Source: Ephydatia muelleri (Eukaryota > Porifera > Demospongiae > Spongillida > Spongillidae). Taken from it: 64,000 bases of DNA. The stretch is from contig JABACO010000008.1 in NCBI GenBank assembly GCA_013339895.1, positions 4,042,244 to 4,106,243 on the forward strand, in the 5' to 3' direction. The translations under genes and the position numbers were made by a program. Under the pieces are notes generated by a model. The model had not been told where the DNA came from. It saw only the letters and a program-made list of their open reading frames with translations, and ran no database searches. Positions 51,640-62,714 of this stretch are shown here, piece after piece (the stretch's first letter is position 1; each line of letters starts with the position of its first letter).

Positions 51640-52975
51640 CACTTGAACCTCTCCTGTTCAAAAAGGGGAGGGGCCTTGGGCGTGTCACATGCACAAGCAT
51701 GTCATGTGGGCTGTGTGTGATGTCTGAGTAGTGCAGCCTCACCTGTATTTTGGTTTGTTTGGTTGGGGGCATGCAACTCTTAAAATTGTTCCTATGCATG
51801 CACACTTGAACCTCTCCTGTTCAAAAAGGGGAGGGGCCAAGGGCGTGCCACTAGCATAGGCATGTCATGTGGGCTGTGTGTGATGTCTCAGTAGTGCAGC
51901 CTCACCTGTATTTTGGTTTGTTTGGTTGGGGGTATAAAATTGTCCCTATGTATGCACACTTGAACCTCTCCTGTTCAAAAAGGGGAGGGGCCAAGGGCGT
52001 GCCATTAGCATAGGCATGTCATGTGGGCTGTGTGTGATGTCTCAGTAGTGCAGCCTCACCTGTATTTTGGTTTGTTTGGTTGGGGGTATGCAACTCTTAA
52101 AATTGTTCCTATGTATGCACACTTGAACTTCTCCTGTTCAAAAAGGGGAGGGGCCAAGGGCGTGCCACTAGCATAGGCATGTCATGTGGGCTGTGTGTGA
52201 TGTCTGAGTAGTGCAGCCTCACCTGTATTTTGGTTTGTTTGGTTGGGGGCATGCAACTCTTAAAATTGTTCCTATGTATGCACACTTGAACCTCTCCTGT
52301 TCAAAAAGGGGAGGGGCCATGGGCGTGCCACTAGCATAGGCATGTCATGTGGGCTGTGTGTGATGTCTGAGTAGTGCAGCCTCACCTGTATTTTGGTTTG
52401 TTTGGTTGGGGGCTTGCAACTGTTAAAATTGTTCCTATGTATGCACACTTGAACCTCTCCTGTTCAAAAAGGGGAGGGGCCAAGGGCGTGCCACTAGCAT
52501 AGGCATGTCATGTGGGCTGTGTGTGATGTCTCAGTAGTGCAGCCTCACCTGTATTTTGGTTTTTTTTGGTTGGGGGTATGCAACTCTTAAAATTGTTCCT
52601 ATGTACGCACACTTGAACCTCTCCTGTTCAAAAAGGGGAGGGGCCAAGGGCGTGCCACTAGCATAGGCATGTCATGTGGGCTGTGTGTGATGTCTCAGTA
52701 GTGCAGCCTCACCTGTATTTTGGTTTTTTTTGGTTGGGGGCATGCAACTCTTAAAATTGTTCCTATGTATGCACACTTGAACCTCTCCTGTTCATAAAGG
52801 GGAGGGGCCATGGGCGTGTCACTAGCATAGGCATGTCATGTGGGCTGTGTGTGATGTGTGTGATGTGCAGCCTCACCTGTATTTTAATTTATTTGGTTGG
52901 GGGCATGCAACTCTTCAAACTGTCCCTATGAATGCACACTTGAACCTCTCCTGTCCATAAAGGGGAGGGTCTATG
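51640..52975 (-). repeat. Satellite array, inverted units (about 9 copies)
   Basis: The same unit in reverse complement, starting near 51640, 51805, 51958, 52121, 52286, 52444, 52611, 52776 and a degenerate last copy near 52930. Landmarks are GTTCAAAAAGGGGAGGGGCC and GGTTTGTTTGGTTGGGGG. Unit variants (inclusion or loss of the ATGCAACTCTTAAAATTG segment) alternate in both arrays, so parts of the two arrays share variant order. Confidence 0.92.
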
Positions 52976-53181
52976 ACATGGCACAAACACAGGCATGTCA
53001 TGTGTAGAGTAGCATCGTTCTGTTGCAGTAACGATTTGCAGAAAGAGTCTAAGTGTCTGATCTTTTTCAACTGTAGCGTATCTGACGATATTAATGACGC
53101 AATGCGGCCGTGCGGCCAAAGTATACGTGGTAATTGGTATGGAATGTGCGGCAAAGAAATGTTGGGCTAACTTCTAAGCGG

Positions 53182-53207
53182 TGGGGGGGGGGGGGGGGGG
53201 GGGGGGG
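53182..53207. repeat. Poly(G) run at the right end of the hAT-like element
   Basis: About 26 G residues just inside the terminal repeat, matching the G-rich run near the left end (50439-50447). Confidence 0.9.
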
Positions 53208-53499
53208 ATCCCCCTTGGCTATGGGGCTGATAAGAGCTTACACATAGTGGAGATAACGTCATAGATCTCTAAACGATCTACATGTATGGGGTAACGTCTG
53301 GTACAAACGGTGGAAGCATCAAATGTACAATAGCAGTCATACACTGGCGGTACGCACTTTATTGACCTTTCCCATTGAAAATGAATGCCTTTTAAAGATT
53401 CCACACTTTTAACTTTGCAACAGTTAGTCCGACTTTAAGTTGAGGTGCAGAAGATTTGTGTCAACTATAACATTTGTATGTACATGCATGTACATGTAT

Positions 53500-53740
53500 T
53501 GGGACAGTTTCTAAAATTGCCCCACGGTTAAAATGTTATAAAAATGCATCGCGTTTGAATCGCTATAACTTCCCAACGGATAGTGCTATCGACTTCCTAA
53601 TTTCAACACTTCATACTACACCATTTCTCTATGAAGTGTTGCATATAGAAAGTCGATAGCGTTATCCGTTGGGAAGTTATAGCGATTCAAACGCGATGCA
53701 TTTTTATAACATTTTAACCGTGGGGCGGAAACTATCCCAA
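53500..53740. mobile_element. Foldback family element, copy 1 (about 240 bp)
   Basis: Almost fully palindromic. The left end is TGGGACAGTTTCTAAAATTG, followed by CCCCACGGTTAAAATG. The arms share ATCGCTATAACTTCCCAACG. The centre is near ACACCATTTCTCTATGAAGTG. Confidence 0.85.
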
Positions 53741-53768
53741 TCATTATATAATACATGACTGTATAAAA

Positions 53769-54009
53769 TGGGACAAATTGCCCCACGGTTAAAATGTTAT
53801 AAAAATGCATCGCGTTTGAATCGCTATAACTTCCCAACGGATAATGCTATCGACTTCCTATTTTCAACACTTCATAGTGAAATAGTGTAGTATGAAGTGT
53901 TGAAAATAGGAAGTCGATAGCGTTATCCGTTGGGAAGTTATAGCGATTCAAACGCGATGCATTTTTATAACATTTTAACCGTGGGGCAATTTTCGCGGAA
54001 ACTGTCCCA
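53769..54009. mobile_element. Foldback family element, copy 2 (241 bp)
   Basis: Near-identical to copy 1. Its right end keeps TTTTCGCGGAAACTGTCCCA, closer to the outer end of the 5.7 kb element. It forms a long hairpin. Confidence 0.87.
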
Positions 54010-54501
54010 AATATTCTTTGCGTTTGAATCATTATAACTTCCGAATGATTAACGCTATCGGCTTCCTATTTTTAACACTTCATACCACACCATTTCTCAA
54101 TGGTAAAATACATTTTGGGGGCCTTGCACTTGCTCTGTGCAAGTATTGCAACGTCCAATACCCCACAGGGTTCAAACCTACCATAACTTGCGGTAGGAGT
54201 AATCAAATCGCTTCAAATTCAGTTTGTAAATAGAGAGGTCCCTACATGCACATTTTTCCGCTTGATATAGCGGGACACAATTTGCCGCTTTAAAAGTAAT
54301 TTGATTACAGGAGAACCAAAAGGCATTTGGCGGGTTTGAACCTAGTGGGGTATCACACATTGCAATACCCTAAAATTTCACCATACAGAAATGGTGTAGT
54401 ATGAAGTGTTGAGAATAAGAAGTCAATAGCCTTAACCGTTTGGAAGTTATAGTGATTCAAACGCAAGGGAATTTTGAGGGGCAATTTTTGAAACTGTCCC
54501 A
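54010..54501. mobile_element. Foldback family element, copy 3 (diverged, about 0.5 kb, left end truncated)
   Basis: Arms carry GAATCATTATAACTTCCGAA and, inverted, GGAAGTTATAGTGATTCAAA. The centre holds about 250 bp absent from copies 1 and 2, including GGTAGGAGTAATCAAATCGC and TTCAAATTCAGTTTGTAAAT. These match the 5.7 kb element arm at 9341-9380 (GGTAGGAGCGTCCAATTCG, TTCAAATTCAGTGTGTATGT). This copy links the short and giant forms. Confidence 0.8.
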
Positions 54502-54549
54502 TGTGTGTGCATACATGTATGTGTATGTACATGTATGTATGTATGTATA

Positions 54550-55813
54550 CAGTGGAACCCTGAAATGCAGACACTAGCGGGACCAACCTCAAGTGTCCTG
54601 ATTATCGAGGTGTCCTTTATTCAGGGGTTGGAACTTTTTATCGAGTATATAATATAATAATGGCAAGTGTATCCTAACAGTGTATTATGTACAATACAGA
54701 TACAGCATAATTGAGATTAAGGGGTGTTATCTTTTTGGAAAAAATCTGTAATTGATGCTTGAACAGAGCACGTGCATTTCAACCTGGTGACTGCACTCAG
54801 TAGCTCATCAGTCCTAGTTACTTCTTCTGCATGACTGTTCTGCTCAAGAAATGAATGAATATCTTCGGCAGTCAATGACTTCTGTCAAATATTTCATTCT
54901 CGGAGGAGGAGGGGGTTTGTGCTCTTTTATCACTTCGTACTTTGTAGCAAGACACAAATCATTCCACTTGTAGCCATGCAACTTATTTACTCTCCAACTG
55001 TAGATTGGTGAGGCAACTAATTTAACAACATTATAATTAAAAGTACGCGTTTCCTACAACCGACCTACCATTGTTGACGCTTGAGCGCATTTACTCTACT
55101 CTATATATAACCAGAGGTAATGTATATGTCATGCACTTTAAGCAATATCAGAGTCTACTAATGTGCTTTTTCTTACCGCGCAAAGCATGGCAAGCCAACC
55201 AGCAGATGTAGAAAGCTCCAACGTGGAAATAGCATCGTTTGTTAGGGGTTACCATGACTACCAAGCTGTCTCGCAACCCTCCGTAGGTAAAGTTCTGCTT
55301 TTGCAGACAGAGCCCACAAACATCAAAGACAACAAAGTAGTAACTATTGTCAAAAACACTTTAGTTGTCAGCCATGTTCCTGCAAATATATCAGTCCTTT
55401 TCTGTCCATTTTTGTCCAGAATATGTAATAAAGGGGCAGAGGAAGTTACTGGAGCAGTTTTGAATCGTGGTGCTGGATATGGCATGGAAGTGCCCTGCAA
55501 GTATCGCTTGTATGCATGGTACTAGAGCCTATGTGGAGCGTGTGCAGAAAATAATATCTCTCATAATACATGTAAACAAGTTAACTTGATTATGACATCA
55601 TAACGCAGCATGTCCGCTTGTCGGGGTATTTTTGTATTGTGTAACAGCAGACGGCGCACTTATGTAGTGTCCGGATTACTAAATATCGAGGTGTACGCAA
55701 TTCAGGGGTGTAACAAGTTCATTGTCAATGTAAGTTTTTTGGGACCTAGAGATAGTGTGCTGTTTATCGAGGTGTCCGTATTTCAGGGAATCCGCATTTC
55801 GGGGTTCCAGCTG
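54550..55813. mobile_element. Pogo/Tc1-type element, 1264 bp, TA target duplication, with cargo ORF
   Basis: The left end is CAGTGGAACCCTGAAATGCA; the right end reversed is CAGCTGGAACCCCGAAATGC. TA flanks both (54548-54549 and 55814-55815). A second inverted motif, ATCGAGGTGTCC with nearby TTCAGGG, repeats near each end, like transposase-binding subterminal repeats. A CAG start, TA flank and this layout suit the pogo/Tigger branch. No DDE transposase is seen. Instead it holds the HIRAN-like ORF at 55187-55525. Confidence 0.78.
55187..55525 (+). CDS. HIRAN-like small protein carried in a pogo-like element, 112 aa
   Basis: ATG at 55187 follows CAAAGC and opens MASQPADVESSNVEI; an upstream in-frame ATG (55163) is possible. 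Visible core: FVRGYHDYQAVSQPSVGKVL, then EPTNIKDNKVVTIV, LVVSHVPANIS, EEVTGAVLNRGAGYGMEVPC and a final YRLYAWY. This resembles the HIRAN fold, in which a surface binds free 3' DNA ends: a SFxRGYHxY start, a P.N..D..AVaV strand, a VGHVP turn and a C-terminal GLEVPC strand. Stand-alone versions of this kind occur in invertebrate genomes. The frame is open throughout. Whether it is expressed or a transposon passenger is unknown. The match is from motif memory. Confidence 0.5.
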   Translation: MASQPADVESSNVEIASFVRGYHDYQAVSQPSVGKVLLLQTEPTNIKDNKVVTIVKNTLVVSHVPANISVLFCPFLSRICNKGAEEVTGAVLNRGAGYGMEVPCKYRLYAWY

Positions 55814-56030
55814 TAAATGTATGTATGAGTGTGTGTTTTATGTGTATGTATGCATGTTTTATGTATGTGTACATGTATGTATGTGTGTGTGCTTTATGTA
55901 CACATGTATATGCGTTTTATGTACACATGTGTACATGCGTGTTATGTATGTATAAATGTATGTATACGTACTTGTATGTATGTATGTGTTTTATGTATAT
56001 GTGTGTGCATGTGTATACAATTTATTTTTA
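55814..56030. repeat. ATGTATG/ACATGT simple-sequence region
   Basis: Degenerate tetranucleotide-like repeats directly after the pogo-like element. ORFs in it are Cys/Met/Tyr/Val-rich artefacts. Confidence 0.85.
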
Positions 56031-56429
56031 CTGAATTTGAAGTAATAATAGCACCATAAACAAACATGTACAAAATAAAATTCCCTTCATGTCTTCTCAG
56101 CCTTGTAGAGACTCACTGATGGAAGAACCATGTGTTAGCTATGTTGGTGATTCAGTGTCAGCTCTCTTGAACTATTCGGCATGCTCCCGCCTGAAAGAGT
56201 GCTGAAGAGGTCACAGTCAAGTTGAACTTTGATTTAGGAGTATTGGAGTTAATGAGACATTAGTGTGTGCTTAGTTGTAGCATTTCAGTACTTCACCACA
56301 GGCCTATTGCTTTCTGGCCACTTAATTATATGTAAGCTTTTGTTTTAAGTAATGAATTGCTTCCGAAGATGATAAAAGATCTTGTTAGGACTGATATTTG
56401 TTTTATGGGACACAAGTATAAGGCATAGT

Positions 56430-56780
56430 CTCCCCGTCTGAAGTAATCTCTGTGGACGCTATCACAGCCTCACCCGTCCACCAAAGGGTACTGTCAAAGA
56501 AACTAGAGGACCACCAGTTCTCATTGTTGTTGAAAGCATCATCACCTGCTGACAAGGCTCGGCTGCTCTCTGTGTCAGCACCTCATGCTGCATCCTGGCT
56601 ACTGGTCACACCTCCTAGTCTTGACCTGAACTTTGAACCCAATGAACTGTAATTCTCCATCCAATGGTGGCTAGGGATGGACACGGCTAGAGGCTCCTCA
56701 TGTTCTTTGTGCCCTGGCGCTACTACCTGTAAACAGGGTGGTGATGTTGTCCAGTGCCCAGCCATTGAATCACATACATG
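56430..56780 (+). pseudogene. Retroelement protein fragment (same lineage as 43.2 and 62.7 kb)
   Basis: The + strand reads LSKKLEDHQFSLLLKASSPA, then ADKARLLSVSAPHAASWL and LNFEPNEL. After a stop or shift it continues FSIQWWLGMDTARGSSCSLC and CKQGGDVV. The motif order ARLLSxSAPHAxxWL, then xxWWLGMD, then CxLCP...CKxGGDVV, is a familiar post-reverse-transcriptase region of invertebrate retroelements. The ORF is cut by a stop after NEL and the element ends abruptly. Confidence 0.7.
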
Positions 56781-57336
56781 TATATGTAACAATGAGTAAA
56801 CAAGCACATACATGTACGTTGTGGGTGCAAGGGTCAAGGATTTTAATAAAAGATGATGGTGCAGGGACTGATACAGAAAAAAGATAGAGGCAGCAAAAAC
56901 TGTTAGTCATTTTGCAACCACCCCCATGATGGGTGTGGCCTTAGGAAGAACGGTATATCAAGTTTTTGAGGGGTGACTCTTTCATTGTAAGGGCATCCTG
57001 TTCAGCTGATCCTGACAAGAGAGTACATTCAATTTCAGTGATGGATCCAGGATTTCCAGTTTGTTTGTGTGTGTGTGTGTGTGTGGGGGGGGGGGAACAA
57101 TTGACCCATGCCCACATCCTGCTCCAGCTGGGGTATGGGGGAGTGGCTGTAAGCTCCTCCATAGGGTCTAGGGAAGAGCACATTACATTGTACTTTGACA
57201 TCAACCCATATTTCAACAAGTCAAAGAGTGTATGGAAGCGCTTGTGCCTACAGTACATGTACACAGATAAAGCCCATTACATAGAGGTGTAGCTCCTCCC
57301 ATGGATGTGAGATAAGATAACCACAGGCATTACCAC

Positions 57337-57377
<41 letters not shown>

Positions 57378-57790
57378 CCCTTACAAGTAGTCCTTAGAAA
57401 TCCAATCTTCATGTACATGTATCTGCCACACTATCTGCCAATCAAGTGAAGGTCAGTGTACATGTATGTACAGCTCACATGATGCTTTATTTTAGCCAGG
57501 ACAATGGTTGTGTACACCTTGAACTGCCCTTGTGGGTTTGTGGTAGCAGTCAGGCCTCAAGGCCAACATACCTATAGGGAGAAGGCAGGGAGAAGGCCAA
57601 CAGTATACCATATCAACGCTAATAGTACATGGCTACACTACACATCTGTATCTGTACTGACTTGTTGGAGTCATGAATGTGTGGGGCAGTATGCTCCACT
57701 AGCAGAGAGGAGAGTTGTAGGAGAAGGATGCACATGGGGTCCTGGGGAAGAGTGCTAAGGTATGACCGAATAAGGTAGGCATATTGAGTG
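56781..57790. other. Intergenic DNA, mostly unannotated
   Basis: Contains a (GT)n-poly(G) tract at about 57067-57095 and a CA tract at about 57342-57373. A piece at 57580-57614 (GGGAGAAGGCCAACAGTATA) is shared with the 20-bp minisatellite at 61.9 kb. ORFs at 56966-57292 and 57504-57758 show no family features. Confidence 0.5.
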
Positions 57791-57984
57791 GAGTACTCAC
57801 CGAGGAGCCAAAGGACTTGTCAGGGTTAATGATCTTATTAATAAATACGCTGATGACAATGTCATCAGTGTCCAACTCAGGATCAGGGGGTCCCCCAGGT
57901 GGGCTGTCCTCCTCATGCTGAGAAGGTTGGAATCACAATGTACATGTACTGGAGGATCTGATGGAGCAAGGGAAAGTGAGGAGG

Positions 57985-58150
57985 TGAAGGTGAAGGGAGG
58001 TAAGAGGGAGGGAGAGAGGTACATGTACATGACTACAGGAGGACAGGAGAGAGGGAGGGAGGGAGGGGGAGGTAGGGAGGGAGGGTGGGAGGAAGTGAGG
58101 GAGGAAGTGAGGGAGGAAGTGAGGGAGGAAGTTAGGGAGGGAGGGAGTAG
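57985..58150. repeat. GGGA/GGAAGTGAGGGA purine-rich repeat
   Basis: Purine-only stretch, including a short tandem GGAGGAAGTGAG unit (four copies near 58088-58135). It can form triplex or quadruplex structures. Confidence 0.9.
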
Positions 58151-58447
58151 GTGAGACAGGAGAGAAAGAAAGGAAGGAGGAGAGAGGGATAAGAGCAAAG
58201 AAAGATGGAACACAAACTAAGTGATTGAAGTGTACACAATGTACCTGGGCAGGCTGGCTGCAGCACTGATGACGCCCAACACCACGTTCCAAGACACAAT
58301 GATGTAGGTGGAGCCCACATTCTGCACCGACACAGCATCAAATCCATCCAGTTCTGGGGGAAGGAGGGGGGAAGAGGATGACATCACATAACGAGATTGC
58401 ACACAATGACATCACACATACATACATGTACATGTATACATAGTCAG

Positions 58448-58625
58448 TGACACACACATACACCATGCACACACAATCACACACACATACACACACATAC
58501 ATACACACACATGCACACACACACAATCACACACACACATACACACACATACATACATACACACATGCACACACACACACACACAATCACACACACACAC
58601 ACACGTACACACACACACACACATG
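58448..58625. repeat. (CA)n/CACACATA imperfect microsatellite
   Basis: About 180 bp of ACACACATAC-type simple sequence inside the usherin-like locus. Confidence 0.93.
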
Positions 58626-59309
58626 CACAACATGCCTGCTTCTCCTGTTGTGATATTCACGTATACGATGTAACTGACTACGCCGCTGGACACAGCTACG
58701 GACATGTACTTGTAGCCCACTTGGGGGGGAGGGGGGGGGGTTCGGCAATTATGGCCAGGGTCGGGGTGCTGGACCCACAGCCTCTTACGGTGCAGGCCAG
58801 GATGCTGCAGGAGTGCGCGGTGAAGGGCTGGAGATCTGTGGACACGTAGGAGAAGCCACTAGGGATGTTTGTCTGCAGTACAACATAGCCAGTCACGATG
58901 CCACTAGGCACAAGTGGAGTGGACCAAACAATGGCGGGTGCTGTTGCGTTGATGGTGACGTTGGGGAAAGGCACCCCATCGGGACTGCTCTCGATGGTGG
59001 TCACACTGCTTGCATTGCTCTGGGTGGAGCCGCCAGCGTTGTAAGCCACCAGACTGAAGAAGTAGAGGGTGGCGGGGGAGAGGCCCGTGACTGTAGCCTG
59101 AAGGTTGGCTCCACTGTATACCACTGTGGCCTGAGGTGTTCAAACCGGAGAAGCTTAGCACGCCGCCCACATAGAGGTTATAAAGGGTTATTACTTCATT
59201 GGGCTGGGCAGGTGGAAGCCATTCCAAGTGAAGGAAGTGTGTGCCTTCAGAAACAACCACTGGAGACTGCACTCCAATTGGAACTGTGTGTGTACCATCC
59301 CCAATAACA

Positions 59310-59468
59310 CCCTCCTCCCACAACACCATCCCCCATAACACCCTCCTCCCATAACACCATCCCCCATAACACCCTCCTCCCACAACACCATCCCCCATAA
59401 CACCCTCCTCCCACAACACCATCCCCCAACACCCTCCTCCCACAACACCATCCCCCATAACACCCTCC
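59310..59468. repeat. 31-bp minisatellite, about 5-6 copies
   Basis: Unit of 31 bp, CACCCTCCTCCCACAACACC plus ATCCCCCATAA, directly upstream (on -) of an FN3-coding segment. Confidence 0.93.
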
Positions 59469-60864
59469 AGATCAGCTTACATGTACACGTACCTCCCCTC
59501 CTGGGTCAGGGACCATGAGCTGTCAGCAGAGCCTGCAGAGTTCAGTGAAGTAACACTGTACAAGTGCTCTGGTGGTGAGGATGGATGGCCAAAGTCAATG
59601 ATTACCGATTACCACACCACACATACCACACAAACACACACCACATTGGATTGTGTATACAGCTACACCATTGCCATGGTTACAGCAACATTAAAAAAAC
59701 CTCTACATGTAGTACACAAACATGCCCAAATACAGACCCCAATTTATAGTTTCCACCATGAATACAGGTATACAAAAGCATCACAGCAGCTCACTATCAG
59801 TCAGTGATGTCTGTAGGTACACTAGTCACAGGCACTTGAAGGCTGCACAGGTCCCCAGAACACACTTCAAACCTCACAAACTGGGAGGCAGCCACCTCCA
59901 CTTGGACCGAGGTACCATTCAGGAGGGGATAAGACACATGCTGTAAGGGGTTGCAATGCCATATCTGCTCGACGTGCTGGGAAATCCCTCAAAGTAGACT
60001 TTCATGGTCAGCAGTGGGACAATCGCAGCAGTGATGGCCGCCATGTGCACCATATCCACGGTAACGTAGAAGGTATTGGAGGCCTGCTCAAACAGTACCA
60101 CGTACCCCTGGCCATCACAGAGGTTACTGCCCACAGGAGGGGACTGCACCACACTCGCACCGACATACAAGCTCAACATGACCGATGAGTTCTGAAGCTC
60201 ACAGTGTGCCACTGACCATCGTTGAAGGTTCTGGTACTGTTGGATCCAACGACAGCTGGTCCAGAGCCCACAACAAATATTAACCATGGCAACCCGCCAT
60301 GAAGCTTCACCCCCAGGAAGTCAGTCATTACACTGTTGATCTGGTAGAAGAGAATGCCGTTGGGGTTGTAGGCATGGAACTGGACTTTGGCCTGGTTAAT
60401 AAAACCACAAAGGAACATGTGCCCGCTGAATGTAGCCAGGCCCTTATCGTTGAAAGAACGGACTCGATGGTGCAAGGTGTAGGCAGTGATGACATAGTCG
60501 GGTTGGAGGGGAGCATCCCATTGGAGGGACATGGAAGAGGAATTGGTATTGAGGATGAGGGGGGAGCTTGGCCCACAGGTGCTAAGGGTGTGAGAAAGAT
60601 ACAAAGTGGTTGTCAATGACCACTTGGGGCTTTGTTGAATACAATAACACATAACCCACACACACATCATGTGCACATGGCACACATGCATGCAAATGCT
60701 GCTTGTGTCTGCTACAGTGTCAGTGTTACAAACTGAATGATGACTGCCATTTTCTTTACGCAAGGCAAGAAGAGGCCATAAAACATGTACCTACAACATC
60801 AAATCATACACATGTACATGCACCTGCAACACAAACAACATCCACACACATATACATGTAAACA

Positions 60865-60866
60865 CA

Positions 60867-60940
<74 letters not shown>
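60865..60940. repeat. (CA)n microsatellite
   Basis: CA tract of about 76 bp in the usherin-like locus. Smaller CA tracts lie at about 61276-61302 and 61390-61416. Confidence 0.96.
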
Positions 60941-60941
<1 letters not shown>

Positions 60942-61869
60942 TCCACATACACAACGTATATGTACCACTATCCAGTGTTGTGACATTGGCAACACCACCA
61001 GTCTGACATCCAGCTGTGGTGCATGCTGCTTCCACAAAGCTGTACTGCGTTGACGGCTGCAGGTTATGTACCACGGGACACTGGAGGTAGTGAGAAGGAC
61101 GTTCCCCAGTATGGAAACAGCTTACACATTGTATGCTATGATGATCCCATTGGGAACTGAGGGGTTAAACTACATCACATTGACAGAGGAAGAGGAGAGT
61201 GCCAGAAGCTGAGGGCTTGGAACCCCCAATGGTGCTGTGAAAGGGACCAAGATGTGACAACCATACACAAATACAACACACACACACACACACACACACA
61301 CATGACAGTGTGCATGTACATGTACATGTATGTGAGTATGTGTGCGAGTGATACATGTGTGAATGTGAGTATGCATGAATACATATGTTCACACACACAC
61401 ACACACACACACACACATGCCTCACATGATCATGTATTGATTTTCATTGCAATACAGGGGGTGTGGCACCTACATGTACTTACACAGCATGCGGCGTGAG
61501 TGGGGCTACAAATACAAGTGGTGGTCACAATAAATGGGTGGGGTATATATAATAATCGGAGATCAAACACTTCCAAAGGGTGGGGTTTCCCCAAGAAAGG
61601 TGCCCCCCCCCCTATCCCACACATCATACTGGATCAGCAGGCCGTTTGGATTGGACAGTGCAGTCACAGTGTTCAGAGCAGTAACATTGGGAGCAGCCTG
61701 GAATGTGGGCATGGCTTGTAATGTCTTGGAGTTGCTTTGGCCACACCCACCGGATGTGCAGGCCTGTACCAGTATGTACGCTGTAAACAGTTGTAGTCCA
61801 TATACAGTGTATGGTATTGGACAGGGCAGGGATTTACCACTCCCACCCCCTGGTTTGCCCCTAATTTGA

Positions 61870-62215
61870 ATAACCCAGGGAGAAGGCCAACAGTATACCA
61901 TATCCACACTCAACAAGGCCAACAGAATAGGGAGAAGGCCAACAGTATAGGGAGAAAGCCAACAGTATAGGGAGAAAGCCAACAGTATAGGGAGAAGGCC
62001 AACAGTATAGGGAGAAGGCCAACAGTATAGGGAGAAGGCCAACAGTATAGGGAGAAGGCCAACAGTATAGGGAGAAGGGAAGGCCAACAGTATAGGGAGA
62101 AGGCCAACAGTATAGGGAGAAGACCAACAGTATAGGGAGAAGACCAGCAGTATAAAGACAAGGCAAACAGTATAGGGAGAAGACCAGCAGTACAGGGAGA
62201 AGGCCACCAGTCTTA
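61870..62215. repeat. 20-bp minisatellite, about 16 copies
   Basis: Unit AGGGAGAAGGCCAACAGTAT, with copies carrying AAAGCC or AGACC variants and one longer insertion. The repeat gives leucine/tryptophan-rich open frames on - that are artefacts. Confidence 0.95.
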
Positions 62216-62700
62216 CAATAAAGGAAGAAGACCAACAATATAAGGAGACGGGCAATTAACAGTTCGGGAGTAAAGGAAGAAGGAGCTACCACTGGTTACA
62301 GTGCAGGGAGATGTCCACCATTATAAAGAGATGGCCAACTGTACTAGTATAGGGAGAAGGTCATATCTACTCCTTCCAAGATATGCACATAGGGCCGAAC
62401 ACTACCTACTGCCGTACGCTACTAAATTCACACCGTATACTCACCAAAATTAACACCTGCGTCTCAGAAGATGAAAGCATGAAGGGCATACGTAGTTCGA
62501 TCCCTGCATGCATCATTGTGCCTAATTGATGCGCTCCACTTCTCCAGAGCAAAGTGATTTTTAATTTGTGTAGCGGTATAATTATAATTGTAATAGATAA
62601 TATAGTTACGCTACAGCCATTAAAGTTTATAACCGTTAACCCCTACTGTATTACTACACTAGCTAGCCGACATAATGTTAATAATTATATCTTTATTCTG
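62216..62700. other. Intergenic DNA, no gene recognised
   Basis: A short GTTCGATCCC at about 62498 looks like a tRNA B box, but no paired A box or cloverleaf is seen. Confidence 0.5.
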
Positions 62701-62714
62701 CAAGGTATTACGAG

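Larger units (their letters stand above)
50407..53229. mobile_element. hAT-like non-autonomous element with inverted satellite arrays, 2.8 kb
   Basis: The left end is CAGGCCCGTAGCCAGGAAGT. The reverse complement of the right end is CAGCCCCATAGCCAAGGGGG. Inside both, after a G-rich run, comes GAAGTTAGCCCAACATT and a CCGCACATT...ACCAATTA phrase. ATAAG flanks both ends (50402-50406, 53230-53234), shorter than the 8-bp duplication usual for hAT. The same CAGGCCCGTAGCCAGG terminus occurs at 63514, in front of a hAT-like peptide. The interior holds four tandem units in one orientation (from about 50704) and about nine in the other (from about 51640), around a unique spacer of about 340 bp. There is no transposase. 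Confidence 0.75.
57797..62000 (-). pseudogene. Usherin-like FN3/laminin-G locus, broken by stops and frameshifts
   Basis: Pieces of FN3 and LamG coding sequence lie in one order on -. From the 5' side: FN3 remnants at 61.85-61.6 kb (LVQACTSGGCGQSNS, PNGLLIQYDV); an FN3 at about 61.24-60.96 kb (GVPSPQLLALSSSSVNVM, VPNGIIIAYNV, LQPSTQYSFVEAACTTAGC); an FN3 start plus LamG at 60.58-59.82 kb (SSMSLQWDAPLQPDYVITAY; ATFSGHMFLCGF; NDGQWHTVSF); FN3 repeats at 59.28-58.72 kb (LEWLPPAQPNEVITLYNLYV; GLSPATLYFFSLVAYNAGG; SPDGVPFPNVTIN); and FN3 parts near 58.70-58.64 and 58.36-58.22 kb. This mix is typical of usherin (USH2A)-like extracellular proteins. Decay marks: TAG where the FN3 core Trp is expected (near 61,170), a TAA 11 codons later, and one-base frameshifts near 60,190, 59,945 and 59,135. 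Possible final exon pieces at 57.93-57.80 kb are unassigned. Confidence 0.55.

Noticed and set aside
61563-62292. Leu/Trp/Tyr-rich membrane-like ORFs on -
   Set aside because: Readings of the 20-bp minisatellite. Only the end of one frame (below about 61.86 kb) carries real FN3-like residues.
62490-62520. tRNA or tRNA-derived SINE suggested by GTTCGATCCC
   Set aside because: Only the B box is visible. No A box at proper spacing and no cloverleaf could be drawn by eye.
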